Source: JAHRAW01 sp965262585
Lineage (GTDB): Bacteria; Pseudomonadota; Gammaproteobacteria; Arenicellales; Poriferihabitantaceae
Assembly (NCBI GenBank): GCA_965262585.1
Contig: OZ253546.1
Span: 1,178,001-1,242,000, forward strand
DNA: 64,000 nucleotides
Direction: 5' to 3'
The first letter of the stretch is position 1, and each line of letters starts with the position of its first letter. The translations under genes were made by a program, and so were the position numbers. The notes below the pieces were generated by a model, which saw only the letters and a list, made by a program, of their open reading frames with translations, was not told where the DNA came from and did not search any database. This document shows, one piece after another, positions 8,054 to 17,090 of the stretch.

Positions 8054-10707
8054 ATAGTTGGAATTTTCCTGGCGCCAAGTGGTGGAAATTTGATTTCCAT
8101 ACGCATACGCCTGCATCAGATGATTTTATGCCGGGTTGTCCACCGGATGAAAAAAATACAGTCACCCCAGAATTTTGGTTACAGAAATTCATGGAGGAGG
8201 GTGTTGACTGTGTGGCGATTACCGACCATAACAGCGGTGAATGGATTGACAAATTAAAAGAAAAAGTGGAGCAAATTCGCACCGATAAACCAGAATGGTA
8301 TCGACCTTTGTGGTTGTTCCCAGGCGTTGAAATTTCAGTGCATGGTGGGGTTCATATACTAGCGATCTTTGACTGTGATAAAAAAAGCAGTGATATTGAC
8401 AGTTTGCTTGGAGCAGTTGCTTATCAAGGAACCAAAGGGAAAAGTGACGGTGTCACAAAGAAATCCATCACCGAAGTGATCGATGCCATTCATGCAGCCG
8501 ATGGTATTGTCATTCCCGCTCATGCGGACAAAGAAAAAGGTTTGTTTAGAATGCAAGATACTAATACACAAAGACAAGTGCTCAACAACCCCAACATTCA
8601 TGCCATAGAATTATGCGATGACAAGTTCTCAAAGCCACAAATTTATCAAGAGGAAAAGGTGCAGTGGACCGAGGTGTGCGGGTCCGATACGCATAATTTT
8701 CGCTCTGATCATTTTGGTACTTTCACATGGGTGAAAATGGGTGAGCCATCCATTGAAGGATTAAAACTCGCGCTGATAGATGGATGCGCGTCAGTTAATC
8801 GGGACGGCACAGCACAACCCAATGAGCACGCAGATTCTGTTATTGAATCAATTGAGGTGAGCAACGCCAAATATATGGGGCGAAATAACGTGTTGAAGTG
8901 CGAATTAAGTCCTTTTCTCAACACTATTATCGGTGGGCGCGGTAGTGGAAAATCGACTATATTGGAGTTTATGCGGTTTGTTCTTAGACGGAAAGATGAA
9001 TTACCCGAACAGATTAAAGATGACTATGAAAACTATTTCAGCGCGCGTCAAGATGGGTTACTGACTGAAAGCAGCAGTTTGCATCTAGTTTATCGTAAAG
9101 GAAGTACTCGTTATCGCCTCAACTGGGCGAACTGGGAGACAGCCCCCGTGTCTCCTTCATTAGAAGAGTGGAGCGATACATTAAAAGGTTGGGACGAAAT
9201 GGAAGGTGAGATTTCCTCGTTATTCCCGGTTAGTATCTATAGCCAAAAGCAAATTTTTGAGTTGGCAAAAAACCCACAAGGATTGCTAGCAATTATTGAT
9301 AAGGAATATGATGTAAAGTTTGAGGAATATTACAGGATATTTCAGGATTGTTCCAACAGCTGCAAACAAAACTTACAGCAGCGCAATCAATTGAATGCAA
9401 GAATCGCAGAAGAAAAAAAATTAAAGGGGGAGTTGCGTGATTTTGTACGGCAAATTGAGCAGGTGGAAAAATCTGGACACAAAGACGTACTGTGGAACTA
9501 TCAATTGCGCAAACAGCAATTATCTGAGATTGAGTCTGTTGAGCAGCACTGGCAAACACTGTTCGAAAATATAAGCGATGTGTTTGCAGAGGCAGATATG
9601 GTGGCAATTGACACAAATATTTTTGCAAAGCACCCAGAAATATTGACTGCGTTAGAAGAAACCCAACAGCAATGGGTTCAGAAAATTGGTGAAATTCGGC
9701 TAACCGTTAAAAATCAAATCGAAACACTGAAGCAATGGCAGCAACGTAAGACTCACCATGATTGGATGAAAAATCTTCAAGCGGAGTTGCAGCAGTACGA
9801 GAAGCTACACGCTCAGTTGCAACAACAGGGAATTGATCCGCAAACCTACCCTGACTTATTGCGAAGGCGTACATTGGCAGAAAAAGAACTTCAACAGATG
9901 GCGGTTTATAAAAAGCAACGAGAGGAATTAGGAAACCGATATTGGGATAAGGTCGCCGAAGTCAAAAAGTGCCGCGAGAAATTGACAGAGCGAAGAACTC
10001 AATTTCTTGATCATGTTTTGAGAGGGAACCAATCGGTCAAGATTCAAGTTCAACCTTTTGCTGAGCCATGGGAAGACATGGAGAAGGAAATCAGAAAAAT
10101 TTTGCAGACAGGAGATCGTTTTGATAAGGATATTAACGCACTGAAGCAGATCGTCGGCGAGAATGGATGGGAGCAAGCCAAGCAACAGATAGTAGATATT
10201 CGAACCGACAAAGAAAGTCCTAAAGATGTTCGCTTTCAAGCGCATTTGAAAGACTTGCCCCACGAATCGATGGTAGATATGCGTTTGTGGTTTCCCGAAG
10301 ATGCTTTGCAAATTACCTACGGAGAGAAAGGCAAAAAAATTAGTCAAGGTTCTCCCGGACAAAGATCCGCGGCATTGCTGGCATTTATTCTTACCTACAG
10401 TGATGAGCCGCTATTGCTTGACCAGCCCGAGGATGATTTGGATAACGACTTAATTTACAACTTGATTGTGCAAAACATTAAGGCAACCAAAACAAATCGA
10501 CAGATTATTGTCGTTACCCATAATGCAAACATTGTGGTGAATGGTGATTCTGAAATGGTGCACTATTTAGAGGTGAAAGGCGGGCAGTCACACATAAAAT
10601 CTGACAGCCTTCAATCCCCAGCCACGAGACAACGCGTTTGCGATACACTGGAAGGCGGTAAGGTAGCCTTTGAACAGCGCTATAAACGTATTCATCTGGA
10701 AGATTAA
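8050..10707 (+). CDS. TrlF-like protein: PHP phosphoesterase domain plus SMC/Rad50-type ATPase
   Basis: 885 residues, GTG start overlapping the upstream stop by four bases. Domain order: PHP domain about 12-260 with HTH at 17-19, TDH at 58-60, Glu94, His158 and the GSDTH motif at 211-215, i.e. a complete metal site; ABC/SMC Walker A GGRGSGKST at 295-303; long coiled coil about 430-660 rich in Gln, Glu and Lys; ABC signature SQGSPGQRS near 765-773; Walker B PLLLDQPEDD near 787-796; and VVTHNANI near 821-828. This matches proteins annotated as TrlF-family AAA-like ATPases, often found in defence-type neighbourhoods. Base composition is clearly more AT-rich than flanking housekeeping genes, suggesting transfer. 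A nuclease or nucleotide-hydrolase role gated by DNA sensing is inference. Confidence 0.85.
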   Translation: MNSWNFPGAKWWKFDFHTHTPASDDFMPGCPPDEKNTVTPEFWLQKFMEEGVDCVAITDHNSGEWIDKLKEKVEQIRTDKPEWYRPLWLFPGVEISVHGGVHILAIFDCDKKSSDIDSLLGAVAYQGTKGKSDGVTKKSITEVIDAIHAADGIVIPAHADKEKGLFRMQDTNTQRQVLNNPNIHAIELCDDKFSKPQIYQEEKVQWTEVCGSDTHNFRSDHFGTFTWVKMGEPSIEGLKLALIDGCASVNRDGTAQPNEHADSVIESIEVSNAKYMGRNNVLKCELSPFLNTIIGGRGSGKSTILEFMRFVLRRKDELPEQIKDDYENYFSARQDGLLTESSSLHLVYRKGSTRYRLNWANWETAPVSPSLEEWSDTLKGWDEMEGEISSLFPVSIYSQKQIFELAKNPQGLLAIIDKEYDVKFEEYYRIFQDCSNSCKQNLQQRNQLNARIAEEKKLKGELRDFVRQIEQVEKSGHKDVLWNYQLRKQQLSEIESVEQHWQTLFENISDVFAEADMVAIDTNIFAKHPEILTALEETQQQWVQKIGEIRLTVKNQIETLKQWQQRKTHHDWMKNLQAELQQYEKLHAQLQQQGIDPQTYPDLLRRRTLAEKELQQMAVYKKQREELGNRYWDKVAEVKKCREKLTERRTQFLDHVLRGNQSVKIQVQPFAEPWEDMEKEIRKILQTGDRFDKDINALKQIVGENGWEQAKQQIVDIRTDKESPKDVRFQAHLKDLPHESMVDMRLWFPEDALQITYGEKGKKISQGSPGQRSAALLAFILTYSDEPLLLDQPEDDLDNDLIYNLIVQNIKATKTNRQIIVVTHNANIVVNGDSEMVHYLEVKGGQSHIKSDSLQSPATRQRVCDTLEGGKVAFEQRYKRIHLED

Positions 10708-10709
10708 CG

Positions 10710-11951
10710 ATGCTGACCCCGAATGACATTTTGGACAGAATCAGTACTAGTGAAAGCTCTGGCGTAGAGTTCAAGGAAGTCGTTATTAGTGGCGACAAAG
10801 TAAAGGCACCACTCAGAGATAATTTATCTGATGAGTTTGCCGCCTTTGCCAATCAATCTGGTGGAGTGGTAATTTTTGGTGTTACTGATCGAACGCGCCA
10901 TATTAAGGGAATTAACCATGAAAATATATCTATCTTGATTAAATATATCAGTGAAATTTGTCACGATTCTGTTAGTCCAGCTATCGTGGATTTTTATGTG
11001 GATAGCATTCAAGTTCCAGAACCAGATGACGCAGATGAAGGAAAGCATCTGGTTTATGCGCAGATTGGACGCAGTCTTTGGCTCCATAAAAGCAAGGGTG
11101 GTTATTTTTATCGACACGGTGATAGCAAAAGAGAAATGAGTACAGAGCATGTTTTGCGAATAGGTCAAAGTCGTTCCCAGGCACGCATCATCAGTTTTGA
11201 CGAGCAGGCTATTCCCAACACCAATCAAGACGTACTGCAAAAAGAATTGTACATGCGATTTATCAGAGATGATGATTCCCAATTACTGTGCAAACGCCGA
11301 TTGTTGGTGCAAAACAATGACACATTTAATGCAACGGTTGCCGGGGTTTTGATGTGCAACTCCATGCCCGACAATTATATCTATAATAGTTATATTCAGG
11401 CGGTTCTTTATAACGGTAAAACTAAAGATTCCAACTATCAGATGGACGCAAAGGATTATCATGGGCCATTGGATAAACAAATAATAGACTCGTATAATTT
11501 TGTTAGGCAATATAATCGCATTTCTGCAAAAAAAGAAGTTGGCAGAGAAGATAAACCCCAGTACAGTATACGATCCGTGTTTGAAGCATTAGTAAATGCA
11601 GTGGTACATCGCGACTATTCTAAGCACAGATCAAAAATCCGTTTATTTATGTTTGCCGACCGACTTGAGCTGTATTCCCCTGGTACGCTTGCCAACACAT
11701 TGACCATTGATAACTTGATTCATAATCAAGTTACGCGCAACGAACTACTGTCGCGCTTGCTGTCCGATCTAGAAATTGACGCGGATATGGGTAGTGTCGT
11801 TAGTAGAGGGCATTTTTTGGAACGCCGTGGAGAGGGCGTTGGGATCATACTCAATGACAGCGAGAATCTCAGTGGCAAACGACCAGTTTATGAGTTGATT
11901 GACGAGGAGGTAAAGTTAACCATTTATGCTGCGCAGTCGCTGCAGAGTTGA
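10710..11951 (+). CDS. AlbA_2 (Schlafen-like) and HATPase_c_4 domain protein
   Basis: 413 residues, starting 2 bases after the TrlF-like stop, so clearly one operon. N-terminal AlbA_2/Schlafen-like domain about 12-155 (ESSGVEFKEV near 15-24; FANQSGGVVIFGVTD near 46-60), a middle linker, and a C-terminal GHKL-type ATP-binding fold about 270-385 (FEALVNAVVHRDYS near 291-304 holding the N-box, LYSPGTL near 321, RGEGVGI near 373). Proteins of this architecture are usually labelled transcriptional regulator or putative DNA-binding protein; several relatives occur in defence islands. Whether it is a regulator or an effector partner of TrlF is not decided by the sequence. AT-rich like its neighbour. 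Confidence 0.85.
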   Translation: MLTPNDILDRISTSESSGVEFKEVVISGDKVKAPLRDNLSDEFAAFANQSGGVVIFGVTDRTRHIKGINHENISILIKYISEICHDSVSPAIVDFYVDSIQVPEPDDADEGKHLVYAQIGRSLWLHKSKGGYFYRHGDSKREMSTEHVLRIGQSRSQARIISFDEQAIPNTNQDVLQKELYMRFIRDDDSQLLCKRRLLVQNNDTFNATVAGVLMCNSMPDNYIYNSYIQAVLYNGKTKDSNYQMDAKDYHGPLDKQIIDSYNFVRQYNRISAKKEVGREDKPQYSIRSVFEALVNAVVHRDYSKHRSKIRLFMFADRLELYSPGTLANTLTIDNLIHNQVTRNELLSRLLSDLEIDADMGSVVSRGHFLERRGEGVGIILNDSENLSGKRPVYELIDEEVKLTIYAAQSLQS

Positions 11952-12048
11952 TTGGTGCCTCTCCCCTCTGATTTTCTCGAAAATCCTTTACCGATCTAAA
12001 CACCGATTTACAACAGTATAAGAACCCAGAAATTAAACCAAGCCGCGA

Positions 12049-13116
12049 CTACTTCTTCTTTTTATCGCTCACATCATCAATTCTCGGCCCAAGCATGACC
12101 GCCATCCAGCGGGTGTTTTGATTGCTGTCTAGGGCGATTTTTAAGGCCATGGTTAGTGGCACTGACAGCAGCATTCCGACTACGCCTAGCACCCAGCCCC
12201 ACAGAATCAGGGAGATAAATACCACTAGGGTGGACAGTTCCAATCCTTTGCCCATCATGTGCGGTTCGAGGATGTTGCCGACGATCATGTTTACCACCAG
12301 GTAGGCGAGTGCGGTCATAACGCAGGCGCCGACGCCGAGTTGTACTTGCGCCAGCAGCACTACGGGAATCGCGGCGATCACCGAGCCGATGTTCGGAATG
12401 AAGTTGAGCAGGAACGCCACCACTCCCCATAGCAGCGGATAATCGACGCCGATCAGCCACAATAGCAGGGCGATGAGCGCGCCGGTTAGCAAACTGGTTG
12501 CGGTTTTGATTGCCATATAACGATTGACATTGCGCACGGCGACTCGGAAGCGTTCGAGGGATTCGTCGGCGTTGCGATTGTTGATATAGGCGTGGGCGGC
12601 GCGCCATTTGTCGGGGATGGTCGGTGCTTCGAGCAGAATAAAAATCACCGTGATCATGATCAAAAAACTATTGGCGAGCAGGCTCTGCATCCCGCTGAAT
12701 ACCGAAGCGGCCAATCCGATTACCTTGCCGGGGTCGAAGTATTCGGCAATCAGGCTGTCGGGAATGCCGATTCCCCACTGGCTCAGCCAGCCGAGCAGAC
12801 CTGAAGTGGTTTCCCGCAGGCGCGTTTGGTAGAGCGGGAAGCGAGACGAAAACTCGTGCGCCGATGAACCAATCAGCGAACCGACTAGAACAACGATGCC
12901 GGAAAAAACCAGCAAAACGGCGAGCAACGCCAGCGGCCTCGGCACCCCTTTGCCTTGCAACCAGGCATAGGGCGAGGCCACCAATATCGCGATGAACAAT
13001 GCGAGCAACAACGAAACCAGCAACGGCGCGGCGATTTTCATGCCGCCGACGACGATCACAAACGCCGCCAGCGAAGTCAGCACGTTACCGGTTTTGTGGA
13101 TGTTTTGTTGTGGCAT
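12049..13116 (-). CDS. AI-2E family transporter (PerM/TqsA-type membrane protein)
   Basis: 355 residues from ATG 13116; an upstream in-frame ATG at 13164 would add 16 polar residues before the first helix and looks less likely. About eight hydrophobic helices: two near the N-terminus (TSLAAFVIVVGGMKIAAPLL and SLLLALFIAILVASPYAWL), one at about 65-85, a long extramembrane section, then a C-terminal cluster with LLLWLIGVDYPLLWGVVAFLLNFIPNIGS, the family hallmark region. Members export autoinducer-2, amino acids or other small molecules; substrate unknown. It sits between the AlbA_2 gene (convergent, 97 bases) and the methyltransferase gene. Confidence 0.9.
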   Translation of the reverse strand: MPQQNIHKTGNVLTSLAAFVIVVGGMKIAAPLLVSLLLALFIAILVASPYAWLQGKGVPRPLALLAVLLVFSGIVVLVGSLIGSSAHEFSSRFPLYQTRLRETTSGLLGWLSQWGIGIPDSLIAEYFDPGKVIGLAASVFSGMQSLLANSFLIMITVIFILLEAPTIPDKWRAAHAYINNRNADESLERFRVAVRNVNRYMAIKTATSLLTGALIALLLWLIGVDYPLLWGVVAFLLNFIPNIGSVIAAIPVVLLAQVQLGVGACVMTALAYLVVNMIVGNILEPHMMGKGLELSTLVVFISLILWGWVLGVVGMLLSVPLTMALKIALDSNQNTRWMAVMLGPRIDDVSDKKKK

Positions 13117-13214
13117 CAGGAAAAGTTTCGCGTCACGATTTGCGGATGGGTAAGCATAGCACACGTCGCTTTGTAACCCTCGCCGTGTGTCGAATTAAGC
13201 GAGTTTGGTTGTTA

Positions 13215-14618
13215 TTAAAATACCTTGTCATGTTGAAAACGCTGCCCGGTACGCGGATGAGCGAGTGTTGGTAGTTTTGGTTGAATGCCATGAAAATAAT
13301 CGTCAATGGTATACATGACTAATCGGTCATATTTCGTTGCTCCAATTTGGAGTGTTCCCGCTTCAGCAATGCATTTTCGTACCGTTGGCGTATCCCATTT
13401 TTCCAAAGTAATGAAAACACCAATCGCCGCTTTACCGCTTGCGATAATGCCGAAAAAAGCGCGCAGCGAATCAACGCTCGGCTTGCCTCCTTTTACTTGC
13501 GAAATGCACAAACTATCTTCTTTCCCCGCTCCATAAATTCGTGCCCGACCATCGATTCCGCCATCGCCACGTTGCACGGTGTTCGGCGCAAACCCGGGAA
13601 GGCATGTTATCGCCCATTTCTCGAAATCAAACGGATTTTCTTGCGCAAAATGAGTCGCGCCTTTCAAATCTTTTGGTACGCCTTCCAACTGAATGCGCAA
13701 ATCTTTCATGCGCTCGCGCCGCACCACTTCAATGGCATAGGATGAAATATCAATGCCAATCCACTTACGCTTTAATAAATGCGCGGCTTCAATGGTGGTG
13801 CCGCAACCGCAAAACGGGTCTAACACCAAATCGCCTTCTTTACTGCTTGCCATAACAATTCGTTTCAGCAGGTTCAGCGGTTTTTGCGTTGGATAACCAA
13901 GGCGTTCTTTTGCCATGGCATTCAAAGCATTTATATCTGTCCATACATCCATGGGTAGTTTTGTTTCTGTGGTTGCTCTTGTCGCACTCTCACTTCCAGT
14001 CGCCATTCGCCTCAAAACTTCCGGTGTTCTTGGTGCTTTTATACTGGCACTATTGAATGTATAGATTGCGCTTTTGCTGTAAAAAAAAATGATGTCATGT
14101 TTTTTTGAATAATGTCGTTTGCTTGCCCCGCCTGTTTGATAGTGCCATATTATTTCATTCCTGAAATTCTCTTTCCCAAACACTTCATCCATAATGATTT
14201 TCAAATAATGCGATGCAGTCGGATCGCAATGCAGGTAAATGCTGCCGGTTTCTTTCAACAATCGGGGCATTACGGCAATCCTCTCTGCCATATACGAAAG
14301 ATAGGAAAGCATGCCGCTACCGTCGGGATAGATTTCGTTGAACGCGCAGATGGCACGATGCGCCGGGTGGGCGATGGCGTTTTTTATCAAGTCAACGCGA
14401 TGCTTCGCCTTTTCATCCCATTCCCAAGTATCGGTGAATGCGGTCAGTTGGGCGAGATCAGCATTATCTTCGCCGATCTTTTGAGTGCCAAAAAGGATGT
14501 TGTAATTGGCTTTACTGTTAAAGGGCGGGTCGAGATAAATCAAGTCGATGCAATGGTCGTTCCATTCCCGCATAACCTCCAAACAATCGCCATAGTAGAG
14601 CGTATTTATTTTCGTCAT
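13215..14618 (-). CDS. DNA methyltransferase fused to an Mrr-like restriction endonuclease domain
   Basis: 467 residues. Residues 1-310 are a beta-class amino-methyltransferase (N6-adenine or N4-cytosine): motif IV LDPPF at 29-33 precedes motif I DPFCGCGT at 267-274. Residues about 327-425 look like an Mrr_cat / PD-(D/E)XK nuclease: FDFEKWAITCLPG, then GGIDG at 353-357 and QVKGG at 374-378, giving the D...QxK catalytic pattern. One polypeptide could therefore carry both modification and cleavage activity. No separate endonuclease or specificity gene is adjacent. Recognition sequence unknown. Its reading frame is moderately AT-rich and it follows xsc on the same strand by about 28 bases. Confidence 0.88.
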   Translation of the reverse strand: MTKINTLYYGDCLEVMREWNDHCIDLIYLDPPFNSKANYNILFGTQKIGEDNADLAQLTAFTDTWEWDEKAKHRVDLIKNAIAHPAHRAICAFNEIYPDGSGMLSYLSYMAERIAVMPRLLKETGSIYLHCDPTASHYLKIIMDEVFGKENFRNEIIWHYQTGGASKRHYSKKHDIIFFYSKSAIYTFNSASIKAPRTPEVLRRMATGSESATRATTETKLPMDVWTDINALNAMAKERLGYPTQKPLNLLKRIVMASSKEGDLVLDPFCGCGTTIEAAHLLKRKWIGIDISSYAIEVVRRERMKDLRIQLEGVPKDLKGATHFAQENPFDFEKWAITCLPGFAPNTVQRGDGGIDGRARIYGAGKEDSLCISQVKGGKPSVDSLRAFFGIIASGKAAIGVFITLEKWDTPTVRKCIAEAGTLQIGATKYDRLVMYTIDDYFHGIQPKLPTLAHPRTGQRFQHDKVF

Positions 14619-14646
14619 TTAACTGTTCCGCCAGTGTCCGCACACG

Positions 14647-16422
14647 CTACACATACTTCTTATACTTCGCCAAATGTCGAATCGGTTTTGCCAGCGCATC
14701 GCGGCGGAATGGGTCGCCGAGTTCGCGGGTGCACATGATTTCGATGACGGTGCTTATGCCGTCGTTCATCTGCCGGTCCACCGCTTTGGTCAGCGCCGGG
14801 CCGACTTGCCCGAGGTCGTCAACCGTTATCCCTTCGGCGCCCATGGAGCGGCCGATTTCGGCGAAACTTTGGTTTTGCAAATCGTCGGCGACGAAGCGGT
14901 GGCCGTAGAAATCGACCTGATTCTTTTTCTCGGCGCCCCATTGGCGGTTGTTGAAGACTACGCCGGTGACCGGAATGTTGTGGCGCACTGCGGTGATGAT
15001 TTCGCTCATGCTCATGGTCCACGCGCCGTCGCCGGAATAGGCGATGGCCGGGCGGTCGTTGCCGGCGGTGAGTGCCGCGCATTTTGCGCCGATCACGGTC
15101 GGCAATGCGTAGCCGCAATTACCCCAACTCATCGGTGCCAGGAAACTGCGCGGTTCTTCGAAGCGCAGATAACTGTTGGCGATGGCGTTGATGTTGCCGA
15201 TGTCGGTGGATACCATCGCACCGGCGGGCATGGCCTTTTCGAGTTCGCGCAACACTTGCCGTGGATGCAACCAGTTGCCCGGTTCTTTTTCCTGTTGCGC
15301 GATCATGTCGAGGCTGTATTGGTCGTTCTCGTGAATCCAGCCGTCGAGTTCGGTTTCCCACGAGGCTTTTTCAGCGGCGATGGTTGCGGCGCGCTGGTCG
15401 CGGTTGTCGGCGCACGCCAGTTTCATGCCGCCAAGTCGCGCGCTCAGCGCTTTGGCCGTGGCACCGGCGTCGCCGCAAATGCCGGTGGTGATTTTTTTCA
15501 CCAGCCCGAGCATTTTGTGGTCGGCGTCAACCTGAATAATCTTCGCGTCTTGCGGCCAGTAGTCGATGCCGTATTGCGGCAGCGTGCCGAACGGCCCGAG
15601 GCGCGAACCGAGTGCCAATACCACATCCGCCTTGCTGATGATTTTCATCGCCGCTTTCGAGCCGTGATAGCCGAGCGGCCCGCACCACAATCTGTGGCTG
15701 GCCGGGAATGAATCGTTGTGCAGGTAGCCGTTGACCACCGGCGCATCGAGCAACTCCGCCAACTCGACACACGCCGCCACCGCATCCGCCATCACCACGC
15801 CGCCGCCCGATAGAATCACCGGAAATTTCGCCGCCGCCAGCAATTTCGCCGCCGCCGCCAGCGATGCATCGCCGCCGGGACCTCGGTCGAGGTGCATCGG
15901 CTGCGGGATTTCCACATCGAGTTCGCCATAAAAATAATCCCTCGGGATGTTTAACTGAGTCGGCCCAAGTTCCGACATGGCGCGGTCGAAACAGCGGCCA
16001 GTAAATTCGGCGATGCGGTTTGGATTGTTAACATGCCCCTGATACTTGACGAATTCCTGGAACATCGGCAACTGATTGGCTTCTTGAAAACCGCCGAGTC
16101 CCAACCCCATGGTGCCGCTTTCCGGGGTGATCATCACCACCGGCGAATGCGCCCAATACGCCGCCGCAATCGCGGTTACGCAGTTGCTGATGCCCGGCCC
16201 GTTCTGGCCGATGACCACGCCGTGGCGGCCACTGACACGCGCATAGCCGTCCGCCATATGCCCGGCGCCCTGCTCGTGAACCACCGACACCAGCCGAATG
16301 CCAGCCGGCGCAAAGATGTCCATTGCATCCATAAAGGCTGAGCCCATGATGCCGAAAATTTCGGTTACGCCATTGGCGGCTAGGGTTTCGACGAAGGCTT
16401 CTGAAGGGGTCATTTTGGGCAT
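14647..16422 (-). CDS. xsc: Sulfoacetaldehyde acetyltransferase
   Basis: Thiamine-diphosphate enzyme that converts sulfoacetaldehyde plus phosphate into acetyl phosphate and sulfite, the desulfonation step of taurine and related sulfonate breakdown. 591 residues from ATG 16422 (MPKMTPSEAF); the open frame continues upstream but that part overlaps another gene. ThDP catalytic Glu50 in VVHEQGAGHMADGYAR; central domain about 190-330; C-terminal ThDP motif SGDGAW...NNRQWG about 457-490. The region GIMGSAFMDAMDIFAPAG and IPRDYFYGELD are strongly Xsc-like compared with acetolactate synthase. Neighbouring ald fits the taurine:pyruvate aminotransferase route, though no tpa gene is in this window. Confidence 0.93.
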   Translation of the reverse strand: MPKMTPSEAFVETLAANGVTEIFGIMGSAFMDAMDIFAPAGIRLVSVVHEQGAGHMADGYARVSGRHGVVIGQNGPGISNCVTAIAAAYWAHSPVVMITPESGTMGLGLGGFQEANQLPMFQEFVKYQGHVNNPNRIAEFTGRCFDRAMSELGPTQLNIPRDYFYGELDVEIPQPMHLDRGPGGDASLAAAAKLLAAAKFPVILSGGGVVMADAVAACVELAELLDAPVVNGYLHNDSFPASHRLWCGPLGYHGSKAAMKIISKADVVLALGSRLGPFGTLPQYGIDYWPQDAKIIQVDADHKMLGLVKKITTGICGDAGATAKALSARLGGMKLACADNRDQRAATIAAEKASWETELDGWIHENDQYSLDMIAQQEKEPGNWLHPRQVLRELEKAMPAGAMVSTDIGNINAIANSYLRFEEPRSFLAPMSWGNCGYALPTVIGAKCAALTAGNDRPAIAYSGDGAWTMSMSEIITAVRHNIPVTGVVFNNRQWGAEKKNQVDFYGHRFVADDLQNQSFAEIGRSMGAEGITVDDLGQVGPALTKAVDRQMNDGISTVIEIMCTRELGDPFRRDALAKPIRHLAKYKKYV

Positions 16423-16424
16423 GG

Positions 16425-17042
16425 TTATTTCTCTAGTTTGGTTAACGGAGTTTGTGGACAATCGCTCTTTTCGGACGCCCATCGCCACTGCATTGGATAA
16501 GGTTCTTGTTTCCCGATTAGGTTGCCGATAATAAACAGATATTCGGTGGCCGGATTTTCCGGGAAAGCAGCATTGGCTTTTTTCAACATCTTCGACATTT
16601 GTTTTAATTTGTCTTCGGGGGTATGACCGTAAAAAATAATCACTTTCAACTGCGCGCGCAACAACATCAATTTCCACATCTCATTTTCCGGATGTTGGTC
16701 ATTTTCATGTTCAATCAGGACATCAAACATATAGGGATAATCTCCATTATAGTCGCGCATAAGAACCATATCGATTCGGTTGTATTCTGTGTAGTGTACA
16801 TTTTTTTCAGTGCAGCCTTTTTTCCCGCGCGGAAAACCGAGTTCCACCGCCACGCACCTTAGAAACGAGTCATCGTCTGTCAACATATACTTGGTCCAAC
16901 CGGTCCACAAGGAATCTTTGGCTTCGAATTTCTCCGCAACCGCAATTTTTCTGGATTCCGCTCCAGCGCACCACGTTTCACGAAATGCTTCAAGAAATTC
17001 CCCCGCCGTAATCGGCAGGCTTGCGCCAGTCTTTTTGGACAT
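16425..17042 (-). CDS. Hypothetical protein, possible PD-(D/E)XK-type fold
   Basis: 205 residues ending 2 bases upstream of the xsc start, on the same strand. I do not recognise it. The central part reads YNRIDMVLMRDYNGDYPYMFDVLIEHENDQHPENEMWKL in broken view: a buried strand with Asp (RIDMVL), a second strand with acidic residues (FDVLIEHEND) and a following helix, which resembles the core of restriction-like nucleases; this is a structural guess. Tail is Lys-rich (PLTKLEK). Its position between ald and xsc, two taurine-pathway genes, makes it a possible later insertion. Start ATG 17042 chosen because the frame closes shortly upstream. Confidence 0.7.
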   Translation of the reverse strand: MSKKTGASLPITAGEFLEAFRETWCAGAESRKIAVAEKFEAKDSLWTGWTKYMLTDDDSFLRCVAVELGFPRGKKGCTEKNVHYTEYNRIDMVLMRDYNGDYPYMFDVLIEHENDQHPENEMWKLMLLRAQLKVIIFYGHTPEDKLKQMSKMLKKANAAFPENPATEYLFIIGNLIGKQEPYPMQWRWASEKSDCPQTPLTKLEK

Positions 17043-17090
17043 AGTAGTTACTCTTATAAAGTAGGTAATCGATAAAATCAGCCGTGCGTA

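Noticed and set aside
15731..16341. Plus-strand frames opposite xsc
   Set aside because: Antisense to a strongly supported gene; no start signals or motifs.
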